In this document: piece after piece, positions 8,919 to 18,148 of the stretch
Layout: each line of letters opens with the position of its first letter
Numbering within the stretch: position 1 is the stretch's first letter
Position numbers and translations under genes: made by a program
From: Microbacterium sp. BR1
GTDB lineage: Bacteria > Actinomycetota > Actinomycetes > Actinomycetales > Microbacteriaceae
Assembly: GCF_002812725.1 (NCBI RefSeq)
Contig: NZ_NMUN01000002.1
Location: 310,001 to 374,000, forward strand
Direction: 5' to 3'
DNA: 64,000 bases
Notes under the pieces: generated by a model
What the model was told of the DNA's origin: nothing
Database searches by the model: none
What the model saw: the letters and a program-made list of their open reading frames with translations, nothing else

Positions 8919-9533
8919 CGCCACGGCTTTGTGCAATGCCCACACTCTTTTGACCTGACTTTCGCTGCACCTGGCCAGTTTCGCCGTTTCCGCGATGCTA
9001 TGCCCAGCAGTGCGCAGCGCAATGATCCGATCATGCGCCAGTGTGTCGGCCTTACGGCCGGTGTAGCGGCCGGCCTGCTTGGCCAGCTCCACGCCTTGCC
9101 GCTGACGCTCGCGCCGATCCTCGTAGTCATCGCGTGCGATCTGCAACGCCAGCTTCAAAAGCATGTCCTGGACGGATTCCAGAACAACCTTGGCCACGCC
9201 CTTCGCCTCGGCGGCCAGCTCCGTCAAATCCACCACACCAGGCACGGCTAGCCTGGCGCCCTTGGCCCGGATCGAGGCCACCAGGCGTTCGGCCTCGGCC
9301 AGCGGCAAGCGGCTGATTCGGTCGATCTTCTCCGCAACCACGACTTCACCAGGTTGCAGGTCGGCAATCAGGCGCAGCAGCTCGGCGCGATCGGCGCGTG
9401 CGCCGCTGGCTTTCTCGCGGTAGATGCCGGCGACGTAAAAGCCGGCCGCCTTCGTGCTCTCCACGATGGCATCCTGCCGGCTTAGGTCTTGTTCCTCCGT
9501 GCTCACGCGCAGGTAGATGCGTGCGACTTTCAT
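8901..9533 (-). CDS. parA: Serine recombinase (plasmid-type resolvase)
   Basis: 210 residues. The N-terminus ARIYLRVSTEEQDLSRQD contains the catalytic Ser of the resolvase/invertase family. The EKIDRISRLPLAEAERLV segment and the arginines of the active site follow. The C-terminal helix-turn-helix reads TAGHSIAETAKLARCSESQVKR. The family resolves plasmid multimers at a res site upstream of the gene. It resembles resolvases of IncP-type plasmids; the symbol is tentative. The Tn402-like unit starts 82 bases upstream of its start codon, consistent with the known preference of Tn402 relatives for res sites. Confidence 0.85.
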   Translation of the reverse strand: MKVARIYLRVSTEEQDLSRQDAIVESTKAAGFYVAGIYREKASGARADRAELLRLIADLQPGEVVVAEKIDRISRLPLAEAERLVASIRAKGARLAVPGVVDLTELAAEAKGVAKVVLESVQDMLLKLALQIARDDYEDRRERQRQGVELAKQAGRYTGRKADTLAHDRIIALRTAGHSIAETAKLARCSESQVKRVWALHKAVASKRTG

Positions 9534-9543
9534 GCGGGCCTCC

Positions 9544-9573
9544 TGGTCATTTTGGGTATAGGGAAAATGACCA
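9544..9573. promoter_or_regulatory. Perfect palindrome upstream of the resolvase gene (res/operator candidate)
   Basis: TGGTCATTTT and AAAATGACCA form perfect 10-bp arms around GGGTATAGGG, ending 10 bases from the resolvase start. Position and symmetry suit a resolvase-binding subsite or its operator. Confidence 0.6.
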
Positions 9574-9817
9574 TTGTTTCACGCCTAGCCAAAAAGGGAA
9601 GGTTCCCGGTTCAAATGTCGTTTTCAGAAGACGGCTGCACTGAACGTCAGAAGCCGACTGCACTATAGCAGCGGAGGGGTTGGATCCATCAGGCAACGAC
9701 GGGCTGCTGCCGGCCATCAGCGGACGCAGGGAGGACTTTCCGCAACCGGCCGTTCGATGCGGCACCGATGGCCTTCGCGCAGGGGTAGTGAATCCGCCAG
9801 GATTGACTTGCGCTGCC

Positions 9818-10831
9818 CTACCTCTCACTAGTGAGGGGCGGCAGCGCATCAAGCGGTGAGCGCACTCCGGCACCGCCAACTTTCAGCACATGCGTGTAAA
9901 TCATCGTCGTAGAGACGTCGGAATGGCCGAGCAGATCCTGCACGGTTCGAATGTCGTAACCGCTGCGGAGCAAGGCCGTCGCGAACGAGTGGCGGAGGGT
10001 GTGCGGTGTGGCGGGCTTCGTGATGCCTGCTTGTTCTACGGCACGTTTGAAGGCGCGCTGAAAGGTCTGGTCATACATGTGATGGCGACGCACGACACCG
10101 CTCCGTGGATCGGTCGAATGCGTGTGCTGCGCAAAAACCCAGAACCACGGCCAGGAATGCCCGGCGCGCGGATACTTCCGCTCAAGGGCGTCGGGAAGCG
10201 CAACGCCGCTGCGGCCCTCGGCCTGGTCCTTCAGCCACCATGCCCGTGCACGCGACAGCTGCTCGCGCAGGCTGGGTGCCAAGCTCTCGGGTAACATCAA
10301 GGCCCGATCCTTGGAGCCCTTGCCCTCCCGCACGATGATCGTGCCGTGATCGAAATCCAGATCCTTGACCCGCAGTTGCAAACCCTCACTGATCCGCATG
10401 CCCGTTCCATACAGAAGCTGGGCGAACAAACGATGCTCGCCTTCCAGAAAACCGAGGATGCGAACCACTTCATCCGGGGTCAGCACCACCGGCAAGCGCC
10501 GCGACGGCCGAGGTCTTCCGATCTCCTGAAGCCAGGGCAGATCCGTGCACAGCACCTTGCCGTAGAAGAACAGCAAGGCCGCCAATGCCTGACGATGCGT
10601 GGAGACCGAAACCTTGCGCTCGTTCGCCAGCCAGGACAGAAATGCCTCGACTTCGCTGCTGCCCAAGGTTGCCGGGTGACGCACACCGTGGAAACGGATG
10701 AAGGCACGAACCCAGTGGACATAAGCCTGTTCGGTTCGTAAGCTGTAATGCAAGTAGCGTATGCGCTCACGCAACTGGTCCAGAACCTTGACCGAACGCA
10801 GCGGTGGTAACGGCGCAGTGGCGGTTTTCAT
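9818..10831 (-). CDS. intI1: Class 1 integron integrase IntI1
   Basis: 337 residues, the full length of IntI1. This tyrosine recombinase joins gene-cassette attC sites to attI1. The catalytic residues are visible: Arg in [10 protein letters not shown], His and Arg in HTLRHSFAT, His in LLGHSDVS and Tyr in TMIYTHV. The IntI-specific insertion ([20 protein letters not shown]) is present. The gene also carries the cassette promoter Pc on the opposite strand. No cassette is present for it to express or excise. Confidence 0.97.
10716..10744 (+). promoter_or_regulatory. Cassette promoter Pc, weak (PcW) version
   Basis: TGGACA at 10716-10721 and TAAGCT at 10739-10744, 17-bp spacing, inside intI1. 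This pair is the PcW variant. With no cassette it would drive qacEdelta1 and sul1, along with the promoter near qacE. Confidence 0.9.
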
Positions 10832-10834
10832 GGC

Positions 10835-10859
10835 TTGTTATGACTGTTTTTTGTACAGT
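10835..10859 (+). promoter_or_regulatory. P2 promoter position (inactive) and intI1 LexA box with shortened T-run
   Basis: TTGTTA (10835) and TACAGT (10854) are separated by 13 bases. P2 is active only with a 17-bp spacer, so it is inactive here. The same stretch holds the intI1 LexA box, CTG...CAG, with six T residues. As I recall the standard sequence it has seven, which would make this box one base short of the CTG-N10-CAG spacing. Confidence 0.7.
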
Positions 10860-10912
10860 CTATGCCTCGGGCATCCAAGCAGCAAGCGCGTTACGCCGTG
10901 GGTCGATGTTTG

Positions 10913-10972
10913 ATGTTATGGAGCAGCAACGATGTTACGCAGCAGGGCAGTCGCCCTAAAACAAAGTTAGAT
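10913..10972 (+). other. attI1 recombination site, no cassette inserted
   Basis: The core GTTAGATG at 10966 is followed directly by the 3'-conserved segment that leads to qacEdelta1. There is no cassette, as in In0-type integrons. Confidence 0.85.
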
Positions 10973-11074
10973 GCACTAAGCACATAATTGCTCACAGCCA
11001 AACTATCAGGTCAAGTCTGCTTTTATTATTTTTAAGCGTGCATAATAAGCCCTACACAAATTGGGAGATATATC

Positions 11075-11422
11075 ATGAAAGGCTGGCTTTTTCTTGTTAT
11101 CGCAATAGTTGGCGAAGTAATCGCAACATCCGCATTAAAATCTAGCGAGGGCTTTACTAAGCTTGCCCCTTCCGCCGTTGTCATAATCGGTTATGGCATC
11201 GCATTTTATTTTCTTTCTCTGGTTCTGAAATCCATCCCTGTCGGTGTTGCTTATGCAGTCTGGTCGGGACTCGGCGTCGTCATAATTACAGCCATTGCCT
11301 GGTTGCTTCATGGGCAAAAGCTTGATGCGTGGGGCTTTGTAGGTATGGGGCTCATAATTGCTGCCTTTTTGCTCGCCCGATCCCCATCGTGGAAGTCGCT
11401 GCGGAGGCCGACGCCATGGTGA
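11075..11422 (+). CDS. qacEdelta1: Truncated quaternary ammonium compound efflux protein QacEdelta1
   Basis: 115 residues. The first part is an SMR-family proton-coupled exporter: [20 protein letters not shown] with the membrane-embedded catalytic Glu, then three more membrane segments. The fourth is replaced by the 3'-conserved-segment tail [16 protein letters not shown], the hallmark of the delta1 version. It gives weak or no biocide resistance. Its end overlaps the sul1 start by seven bases. AT-rich flanks contrast with the host's DNA. Confidence 0.97.
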   Translation: MKGWLFLVIAIVGEVIATSALKSSEGFTKLAPSAVVIIGYGIAFYFLSLVLKSIPVGVAYAVWSGLGVVIITAIAWLLHGQKLDAWGFVGMGLIIAAFLLARSPSWKSLRRPTPW

Positions 11423-12255
11423 CGGTGTTCGGCATTCTGAATCTCACCGAGGACTCCTTCTTCGATGAGAGCCGGCGGCTAGACCCCGCCGGCGCTGTCA
11501 CCGCGGCGATCGAAATGCTGCGAGTCGGATCAGACGTCGTGGATGTCGGACCGGCCGCCAGCCATCCGGACGCGAGGCCTGTATCGCCGGCCGATGAGAT
11601 CAGACGTATTGCGCCGCTCTTAGACGCCCTGTCCGATCAGATGCACCGTGTTTCAATCGACAGCTTCCAACCGGAAACCCAGCGCTATGCGCTCAAGCGC
11701 GGCGTGGGCTACCTGAACGATATCCAAGGATTTCCTGACCCTGCGCTCTATCCCGATATTGCTGAGGCGGACTGCAGGCTGGTGGTTATGCACTCAGCGC
11801 AGCGGGATGGCATCGCCACCCGCACCGGTCACCTTCGACCCGAAGACGCGCTCGACGAGATTGTGCGGTTCTTCGAGGCGCGGGTTTCCGCCTTGCGACG
11901 GAGCGGGGTCGCTGCCGACCGGCTCATCCTCGATCCGGGGATGGGATTTTTCTTGAGCCCCGCACCGGAAACATCGCTGCACGTGCTGTCGAACCTTCAA
12001 AAGCTGAAGTCGGCGTTGGGGCTTCCGCTATTGGTCTCGGTGTCGCGGAAATCCTTCTTGGGCGCCACCGTTGGCCTTCCTGTAAAGGATCTGGGTCCAG
12101 CGAGCCTTGCGGCGGAACTTCACGCGATCGGCAATGGCGCTGACTACGTCCGCACCCACGCGCCTGGAGATCTGCGAAGCGCAATCACCTTCTCGGAAAC
12201 CCTCGCGAAATTTCGCAGTCGCGACGCCAGAGACCGAGGGTTAGATCATGCCTAG
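11416..12255 (+). CDS. sul1: Sulfonamide-resistant dihydropteroate synthase Sul1
   Basis: 279 residues from the ATG at 11416, the usual Sul1 start. It replaces the sulfonamide-sensitive host dihydropteroate synthase in folate synthesis. Family signatures are [20 protein letters not shown] at the start, [30 protein letters not shown] and [17 protein letters not shown]. The open frame extends upstream into qacEdelta1, but this start is standard. It appears intact and should be expressed from Pc and the qacE promoter if those work in the host. Confidence 0.97.
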   Translation: MVTVFGILNLTEDSFFDESRRLDPAGAVTAAIEMLRVGSDVVDVGPAASHPDARPVSPADEIRRIAPLLDALSDQMHRVSIDSFQPETQRYALKRGVGYLNDIQGFPDPALYPDIAEADCRLVVMHSAQRDGIATRTGHLRPEDALDEIVRFFEARVSALRRSGVAADRLILDPGMGFFLSPAPETSLHVLSNLQKLKSALGLPLLVSVSRKSFLGATVGLPVKDLGPASLAAELHAIGNGADYVRTHAPGDLRSAITFSETLAKFRSRDARDRGLDHA

Positions 12256-12382
12256 CATTCACCTTCCGGCCGCCCGCTAGCGGACCCTGGTCAGGTTCCG
12301 CGAAGGTGGGCGCAGACATGCTGGGCTCGTCAGGATCAAACTGCACTATGAGGCGGCGGTTCATACCGCGCCAGGGGAGCGA

Positions 12383-12883
12383 ATGGACAGCGAGGAGCCT
12401 CCGAACGTTCGGGTCGCCTGCTCGGGTGATATCGACGAGGTTGTGCGGCTGATGCACGACGCTGCGGCGTGGATGTCCGCCAAGGGAACGCCCGCCTGGG
12501 ACGTCGCGCGGATCGACCGGACATTCGCGGAGACCTTCGTCCTGAGATCCGAGCTCCTAGTCGCGAGTTGCAGCGACGGCATCGTCGGCTGTTGCACCTT
12601 GTCGGCCGAGGATCCCGAGTTCTGGCCCGACGCCCTCAAGGGGGAGGCCGCATATCTGCACAAGCTCGCGGTGCGACGGACACATGCGGGCCGGGGTGTC
12701 AGCTCCGCGCTGATCGAGGCTTGCCGCCATGCCGCGCGAACGCAGGGGTGCGCCAAGCTGCGGCTCGACTGCCACCCGAACCTGCGTGGCCTATACGAGC
12801 GGCTCGGATTCACCCACGTCGACACTTTCAATCCCGGCTGGGATCCAACCTTCATCGCAGAACGCCTAGAACTCGAAATCTAA
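12383..12883 (+). CDS. orf5: GNAT-family acetyltransferase (orf5 of the 3'-conserved segment)
   Basis: 166 residues of the Gcn5-related N-acetyltransferase family. The acetyl-CoA-binding motif is LAVRRTHAGRGVSSALIEA and the C-terminal fold element is HPNLRGLYERLGFTHV. It is the usual third gene of the integron 3'-conserved segment. Its substrate is unknown and no resistance is established for it. The segment continues about 100 bases past it before being cut by the IS1326-like element at 12992. Confidence 0.93.
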   Translation: MDSEEPPNVRVACSGDIDEVVRLMHDAAAWMSAKGTPAWDVARIDRTFAETFVLRSELLVASCSDGIVGCCTLSAEDPEFWPDALKGEAAYLHKLAVRRTHAGRGVSSALIEACRHAARTQGCAKLRLDCHPNLRGLYERLGFTHVDTFNPGWDPTFIAERLELEI

Positions 12884-13058
12884 CGTCCGTTCGGGCATCG
12901 AGGTCCATGTCGGGGTGGGACGGGCCCGTGGCTTCAAGATCACTTGCAGTCCGACCGCGATGTCTTGGTTGCGCGAGAGGTTGTCGATATCTGTTGATTT
13001 GCACCCAAATTTGACCCGGGATTTGCATTGAATTTTGACCCACCCCTTGTTGTCAGAA

Positions 13059-13844
13059 TTATGTCTCGATTTTCAGTTTGCGGGTCTGTTTTTCCTCCTG
13101 CTTATTCTGAGTTGAACTGTGTTTGAAGCGGTAACTTTCATTGCCGGTTTCCAGGATGTGGCAGTGGTGGGTTAGTCGGTCCAACAACGCTGTTGTCATC
13201 TTTTCATCGCCAAACACTCGGCTCCATTCCGAGAAGCTCAAGTTGGTGGTCAGTATCACGCTGGTTTTTTCGTACAGCTTTGAGAGCAGGTGAAACAGCA
13301 GTGCCCCACCGGTTTGGCTAAAAGGCAAATATCCCAGCTCATCCAGAATCACCAAATCGGCATACAACAGACGGTTTGCGATTTGTCCCTGACGCCCAGA
13401 TGATTTCTCTTGCTCCAGTGCATTGACCAAATCCACGGTGGAGAAGAAACGCACCCGTCGGTTCAAGTGCATCACTGCTTGTGTACCAATGGCTGTGGCC
13501 AGGTGAGTCTTGCCTGTGCCTGGCCCACCAATCAGCACCACGTTCTGGGCTTGTTCCATGAAGTCGCACCGGTGCAATTGTTTGACCGTGGCCTCATTAA
13601 CCAGGCTTTGACTGAAGTCAAAGCCCACCAAGTCCCGATACACGGGGAACTTGGCCACCCGCAATTGATAGTTCACCGAACGTACTTCACGCTCTGCCAC
13701 TTCAGCTTTAATCAAGCTGTCCAGCATGGGCAAGGCTTGATTAAATGCTGGTGAATTCTGATTGCCCAACTCCTCAATGGCGTGTGCCATGCCAAAGAGT
13801 TTCAAGGATTTGAGGATTCTCACATGGCCTTCATGCTGCATCAT
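13059..13844 (-). CDS. istB: IS21-family helper ATPase IstB
   Basis: 261 residues. AAA+ ATPase that stimulates the IstA transposase and chooses the target. The Walker A motif is [15 protein letters not shown] (about residue 107) and Walker B is [15 protein letters not shown], followed by the IstB signature [20 protein letters not shown]. It overlaps istA by 14 bases, suggesting coupled translation. GC is lower than in host genes. Confidence 0.93.
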   Translation of the reverse strand: MMQHEGHVRILKSLKLFGMAHAIEELGNQNSPAFNQALPMLDSLIKAEVAEREVRSVNYQLRVAKFPVYRDLVGFDFSQSLVNEATVKQLHRCDFMEQAQNVVLIGGPGTGKTHLATAIGTQAVMHLNRRVRFFSTVDLVNALEQEKSSGRQGQIANRLLYADLVILDELGYLPFSQTGGALLFHLLSKLYEKTSVILTTNLSFSEWSRVFGDEKMTTALLDRLTHHCHILETGNESYRFKHSSTQNKQEEKQTRKLKIET

Positions 13845-15354
13845 GGGCTCTCCTTAAACTGTCATAGCGGTTCACGTTGGCCTGTGGTTCCAATGTCAGC
13901 CTTAACCCCTTGGGAATTGGAATCGGTTTGGGTGGAGGTTCTTCGGTCAAACGTCCCAACAGATTAAGCACATGCTCCTTCGATGGCTTGCCACACTCCA
14001 ATGCCAATTCCACAGCACTGAGTACCGCACCTTCATCGTGGTGCAATACAAGGGCCAGAATTTCCACCATGTCACGGTCACCGCCGGGGCGTTGCAGCAA
14101 GATGGATTGAAGCTTCTTGAACGCGGGTGGCAATTCAGCAAATGGCGCACCATTGCGCAACGCCCCAGGTTTCTTCTGAAGCACAGACAAGTAATGGTGC
14201 CAGTCGTATTGTGTGTGGCCACGCCGAGCGTGGCCACTGCCAAACAATCTTGGATGCTCGGCAATGTGTTGGCCTTCGGCAGCCATCACCAGCTTGTCTG
14301 CATAAATCCGAAGGCTGATGGCCCTGTTGGCGTAACTGGCAGGAACGCTGTAGCGATTGCCCTCGTGGTGAACAAGGCAGGTTGAAGTGACTCGCTTGGT
14401 TTGCTCCACGAATGCATCAAAGGCATTGGGTAGCGCCATCAACTCGCCTTGTTCATCGGCAAAGGCCTCTTGCACGGTTTGGTCCAATTCGGGGTGGCGC
14501 AGCTCAGACCACAGCGCTTTGCAGCGATGCTCAAGCCACACATTCAAATCAGCAAGGCTTTGAAAGTCTGGTGCCCCTTGCCACAGGCGTTGGCGGGAAT
14601 CCTGCACGTTCTTCTCAATCTGGCCTTTCTCCCAACCCGATGCTGGATTACAGAACTGCGCATCAAACAGGTAGTGGCTGACCATGGCAGTGAACCGCTG
14701 ATTGACCCTGCGCTCTTTGCCACGCCCCACCGAATCCACAGCGGTCTTCATGTTGTCGTAGATGCCGCGCTTGGGAATGCCACCGAAGATTTGAAAGGCA
14801 TGCCAGTGGGCATCAAACAGCATTTCATGTTTTTGCTGGTAGTAAGCCCGAAGCACAAAGGCCCGGCTGTGGGCCAACTTAAACTGGGCAATCTGAAGTT
14901 TGACCTGTTTGCCCGCTATGCGGGCAAAGTCCTCACTCCAATCGAATTGGAAGGCTTCGCCACAAGCAAAGCGCAAGGGGATGAAACAACCCTTGCCCGA
15001 GGTTTGCGCCTTGAACTGTTCGGAATCTTTCCACTGTCGGGCAAAGGCACACACTCGGTCATAAGACCCGGTAAAGCCCAAAGCGACCAAATCCCGGTAC
15101 ATGCTGCGCAGGTTTCTGCGCAGCTTCTTTGTCTTTTTGTGCTCGGTGGAGAGCCACTGCCTTAACTTGGGCTCAAAAGGACTTAACTTGCCAACGCTGT
15201 CTCGCGCTGGGTACTGCGGTTCAACCACCTTGCTTTGCAAATACTTGCGAACGGTGTTCCTGGACAGGCCGCTTCGTCGGGCTATTTCCCGAATCGACGC
15301 ACCATCGCGAAAATGCCAGCGTCGAATTGCGCTCAATATCGCCACGTTTATCAC
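13831..15354 (-). CDS. istA: IS21-family transposase IstA
   Basis: 507 residues. The N-terminal helix-turn-helix reads [20 protein letters not shown]. The rve catalytic core shows [10 protein letters not shown] (Asp), [11 protein letters not shown] (Asp) and [11 protein letters not shown] (Glu). A C-terminal Mu-type beta domain contains [15 protein letters not shown]. It cuts and joins the element's ends together with IstB. Complete, with all catalytic residues. Confidence 0.93.
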   Translation of the reverse strand: MINVAILSAIRRWHFRDGASIREIARRSGLSRNTVRKYLQSKVVEPQYPARDSVGKLSPFEPKLRQWLSTEHKKTKKLRRNLRSMYRDLVALGFTGSYDRVCAFARQWKDSEQFKAQTSGKGCFIPLRFACGEAFQFDWSEDFARIAGKQVKLQIAQFKLAHSRAFVLRAYYQQKHEMLFDAHWHAFQIFGGIPKRGIYDNMKTAVDSVGRGKERRVNQRFTAMVSHYLFDAQFCNPASGWEKGQIEKNVQDSRQRLWQGAPDFQSLADLNVWLEHRCKALWSELRHPELDQTVQEAFADEQGELMALPNAFDAFVEQTKRVTSTCLVHHEGNRYSVPASYANRAISLRIYADKLVMAAEGQHIAEHPRLFGSGHARRGHTQYDWHHYLSVLQKKPGALRNGAPFAELPPAFKKLQSILLQRPGGDRDMVEILALVLHHDEGAVLSAVELALECGKPSKEHVLNLLGRLTEEPPPKPIPIPKGLRLTLEPQANVNRYDSLRRAHDAA

Positions 15355-15455
15355 TCCTTGATTTCTCCCGCCATATCCAGACGGGAAACAGTGTCATACG
15401 TGGGTCAAATTTCGACGCAAATCTTTACCCTAAGTGGGTCAATTTTAGATGCAAC

Positions 15456-16325
15456 TCAACAGGCCATGCTGAGTGTGCGATGGTTGATCGCTTCCTCGCC
15501 GCTCTCCACGGCGACGATGGCCGCCGCCATCAGCAAGTGCGCCAGTTCCCCTATGGTGCCCTCGCTGCGTGTGAGCAGGTAGCGAGCCATGTCCAGCGTG
15601 GCAATTGGGGAAGGCCGGCGCAGCGGGAGCGAAGCGGCGAAGCTGGCCAGCAGTGAGCAGCAATCGTCGTTGGCCTCCCATACCGGCAGCATCATCGGCT
15701 CGAAGCGATTTTCCAACTGGTCATCGGAGCGGATGGCTAGGTAGGCGTCGCGCGTGCCTACCCCAACCAACGGGATGCGCAGTTCGTTGCCGAGGAAGCG
15801 CAGCAGGTTGAGGAATTCCCGGCGGTTGACGCTGTTGCCGGCCAGCACGTTGTGCAGCTCGTCGATCACCAGCATGCGCACGCCGACCTTGCGCAGCAGT
15901 GCCAGAGCCAGTTGCTCCATTTCCGGCAACCGTGGGCGTGGGCGCAGCGGCGCGCCCATCGCGGCGAGCAGCGCGACGTAGAAGCGGATCACGGACGGCT
16001 CGGACGGCATCTGCACGACCAACACCGGGATGTGCTCCTGGTCGGCGTCGGAGCTGGCCGGGTGGGTGCGGCGGAACTTCTCGACGATCATCGACTTGCC
16101 ATTGTTGGTCGGGCCAACCAGCAGCAGGTTGGGCATGCGTTGCTTGTTTGGCCACGCATAAAGGGCTTCCAGCCGGTTCAGCGCCTCGACTGCGCGCGGA
16201 TAGCCGATCCAGCGGTCGGCGCGAAGGCGCTGGATGCGCTCGTCCGCCGGAAGACGGGCCAAGCCCTGGGCCGCCGGCAGCAGGTGGGACAGGTCGATGA
16301 TGGGATATTCGTCCACGGCTACCAC
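15456..16325 (-). CDS. tniB: TniB truncated at the C-terminus (tniBdelta1)
   Basis: ATP-dependent target-selection partner of the TniA transposase. Walker A is VGPTNNGKSMIVEKF, Walker B is RMLVIDELHNVLAG, and sensor-like VGVGTRDAYLA follows. The native frame ends at ...INHRTLSMA, where the IS1326-like element supplies the last codon and stop. From memory, full-length TniB is about 302 residues, so roughly a dozen are lost. The same truncation is known from In2. It overlaps tniA by seven bases. Confidence 0.93.
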   Translation of the reverse strand: MVAVDEYPIIDLSHLLPAAQGLARLPADERIQRLRADRWIGYPRAVEALNRLEALYAWPNKQRMPNLLLVGPTNNGKSMIVEKFRRTHPASSDADQEHIPVLVVQMPSEPSVIRFYVALLAAMGAPLRPRPRLPEMEQLALALLRKVGVRMLVIDELHNVLAGNSVNRREFLNLLRFLGNELRIPLVGVGTRDAYLAIRSDDQLENRFEPMMLPVWEANDDCCSLLASFAASLPLRRPSPIATLDMARYLLTRSEGTIGELAHLLMAAAIVAVESGEEAINHRTLSMAC

Positions 16326-17998
16326 TCCTCAATCTGGTCGAACGGTTTGGCGGGTGGCAAGTTGTCTGCCTGCGGGTCGGCAATATCCGTATCCGGCGGA
16401 ACGGGCTTGTCCGGCCGAGCTGATGTCTTGAGGTGCTGGCGGCGATCCGCGTCACGCCGCGCCTTGCGTGTGGCCTTCTGCGCGCTGGTCACAATCTCAC
16501 GCATCTGGCCGATCATGCGGAACAGCGCCGACTCATCCACCTGTTCGCGCCCTTGCTGCCGCAGTTTCGCCAGCGCCTGCCGTTGTTCCCAGAGGGTGAC
16601 AGCCGGATGCGACAAGGTACGGTAGGGAATTTCCAGGTAATGCTGTCCCTCCGGTTCCAGGACCCAGATACGGCTGATGTCGCGCGGATCGCGCCGGATC
16701 AGAAAGGACGGCCAGCGTTCACGCCGCGCAATCCACGGCTTGAGCGCATCGGCGTAGTAGTGGATGTGGTCGATGACAAAGCCGGTGCGGGTCAGCGTGC
16801 GCCGGAGGATCGGCAGAAAATCGACCAGGAACGAAGTAGCGCGTGTGACGACGGCCGGTACGCCGACACGCGCCACGGCCTCGGCCCAGCGCGCGGCCGG
16901 CGGTTGGAGCAGGCCGTTGTGCACCGAACCGTGGTAGGTGCCGACCGCCAATGTGAGCCAGCGCTCTAGCTCGCGCAGCGTCAGGGCGGCCTTGTTTTCG
17001 GAATCGTAGTCGCCGCGCTGGTCAGGGTTGGAGAAGGTCGTTCCCGGCAGTTCGTCGTGAATCATCTGCATCGCCGTGCCGATGATCCGTTCCACGATGC
17101 CGCCATAGTGCGGCTGTCCCAGCGGGCGATAGTCCAGCCGGATGCCATGCTGCTCGCAACCCCGGCGCAGGGCCTCGCTCTTGAACTCGGCCGCGTTGTC
17201 TAGGTAGAGCAGCAAGGGCTTGCCGCTCATCTGCCAATCCATTTCCACGTTCAGTCCTTCCAGCCAAGGGCGCTTGTCGCAGGCGACATGCACGAGGCAC
17301 AGGCCAACCGAAACGGCAGACGGCGCTTCCAGCGTGACGACCATGCCGAGCACGCAGCGGGTGAACACGTCGATGGCGAGGGTCAGGTACGGGCGGCCAA
17401 TAGGTTGCCGGTCGCGGTCATCGACCACGATCAGGTCGATGACCGTATGGTCTATCTGCACCTGCTCCAGCGGCGCGGTCACGGCAGGAGGCTCGCCGCC
17501 CACACCTTGTAGGTCACGAGCGGCATCCTGGCCTTCCCGCCGGCGGATGACCTTGCGCGGGTCAAGGCTAGCGATCCGTAAGGCCACGGTATTGCGCGCC
17601 GGCACTCGCAGTTTTTGAGCCTTGCACACCTGAGTGACTTCGCGGTGAAAGGCCGCTAGGCTGCGCTTCTGCTTGGTCAGGAACCGCTTTTGCAGTAGCT
17701 CGTGGATGACGCGCTCGACCGGTTCCGGCAAGCGCCCCTTACCTTTACCTCCACCGGACTGGCCGGGCACCAGATCCGTCACGAGGCCGCTGCCTTGCCG
17801 GGCACGCCGGATCAGAACGTATACCTGGCGCCGAGACAAGCCCAGCGCCTGAGCCGCCATATCGGCCGCTTCGTGCCCGACCGTCTCCGACTGCGCCAAC
17901 GGACTGATGATCTCCGCACGACGGCGCGCACGCTCCCAAGCCTCATCAGGCAGAGTGGCCACGCCTTGTTCTGGAATCCGTGGGGTGTCCGTCGCCAT
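16319..17998 (-). CDS. tniA: Tn402-family transposase TniA
   Basis: 559 residues from the ATG at 17998. The frame continues 12 codons upstream, but this is the established start. The DDE core has VQIDHTVIDLIVVDD (Asp), LLYLDNAAEF (Asp) and YGGIVERIIGTAMQ (Glu), with a Mu-type C-terminal domain after it. It joins the transposon ends to the target with TniB and TniQ. Complete here, but tniQ and the resolvase gene are absent and tniB is truncated. Confidence 0.95.
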   Translation of the reverse strand: MATDTPRIPEQGVATLPDEAWERARRRAEIISPLAQSETVGHEAADMAAQALGLSRRQVYVLIRRARQGSGLVTDLVPGQSGGGKGKGRLPEPVERVIHELLQKRFLTKQKRSLAAFHREVTQVCKAQKLRVPARNTVALRIASLDPRKVIRRREGQDAARDLQGVGGEPPAVTAPLEQVQIDHTVIDLIVVDDRDRQPIGRPYLTLAIDVFTRCVLGMVVTLEAPSAVSVGLCLVHVACDKRPWLEGLNVEMDWQMSGKPLLLYLDNAAEFKSEALRRGCEQHGIRLDYRPLGQPHYGGIVERIIGTAMQMIHDELPGTTFSNPDQRGDYDSENKAALTLRELERWLTLAVGTYHGSVHNGLLQPPAARWAEAVARVGVPAVVTRATSFLVDFLPILRRTLTRTGFVIDHIHYYADALKPWIARRERWPSFLIRRDPRDISRIWVLEPEGQHYLEIPYRTLSHPAVTLWEQRQALAKLRQQGREQVDESALFRMIGQMREIVTSAQKATRKARRDADRRQHLKTSARPDKPVPPDTDIADPQADNLPPAKPFDQIEEW

Positions 17999-17999
17999 G

Positions 18000-18139
18000 C
18001 TCACCTCGCTTTGGTGCACACGAGTATTGAGCATAGTCGAGATTGGTGCAGATCACTTCTGATATTGAACTGTCAGGAGCTGGCTGCACAACAGCCATTA
18101 CGCCCAATCAACTGGTGCAGTCGTCTTCTGAAAATGACA
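18000..18139. repeat. Tn402 terminal region (IRt and internal TniA-binding repeats)
   Basis: IRt occupies 18115-18139. Inward of it lie related segments such as GTGCAGATCACTTCTGA and CTGTCAGGAGCTGGCTGCAC, which fit the known sub-terminal TniA-binding repeats. TCAAA at 18140-18144 is the right target duplication. Confidence 0.8.
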
Positions 18140-18148
18140 TCAAATTGG

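Larger units (their letters stand above)
12992..15461 (-). mobile_element. IS21-family insertion sequence, IS1326-like
   Basis: About 2470 bp. The ends read TGTTGATTTGCACCC on the left and TGTTGAGTTGCATCT (complement) on the right, with a common ...TTGACCC further in. The istA/istB pair lies inside. No matching target duplication is seen (CGATATC before, GGCCATG after). This fits IS1326, which is known to have deleted adjacent tni genes in In0/In2-type integrons. tniB is cut at its right end. Confidence 0.85.
9616..18139. mobile_element. Tn402-like class 1 integron transposon (In0/In2 type), tni-defective
   Basis: 8524 bp. The 25-bp terminal repeats begin TGTCGTTTTCAGAAGAC (IRi, 9616) and TGTCATTTTCAGAAGAC (IRt, complement, ending 18139). 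TCAAA is duplicated exactly at 9611-9615 and 18140-18144. Order: intI1, empty attI1, qacEdelta1, sul1, orf5, IS1326-like element, tniB lacking its 3' end, tniA. tniQ and the Tn402 resolvase gene are absent, so it needed help in trans to insert here. This is the classic clinical and environmental backbone shared by In0, In2 and In5. Confidence 0.93.

Noticed and set aside
10972..11074. Gene cassette in the integron
   Set aside because: attI1 joins directly to the 3'-conserved segment. No attC site or cassette gene is present.
12985..15468. Target duplication around the IS1326-like element
   Set aside because: Flanks differ (CGATATC and GGCCATG), consistent with a deletion that removed neighbouring tni DNA.
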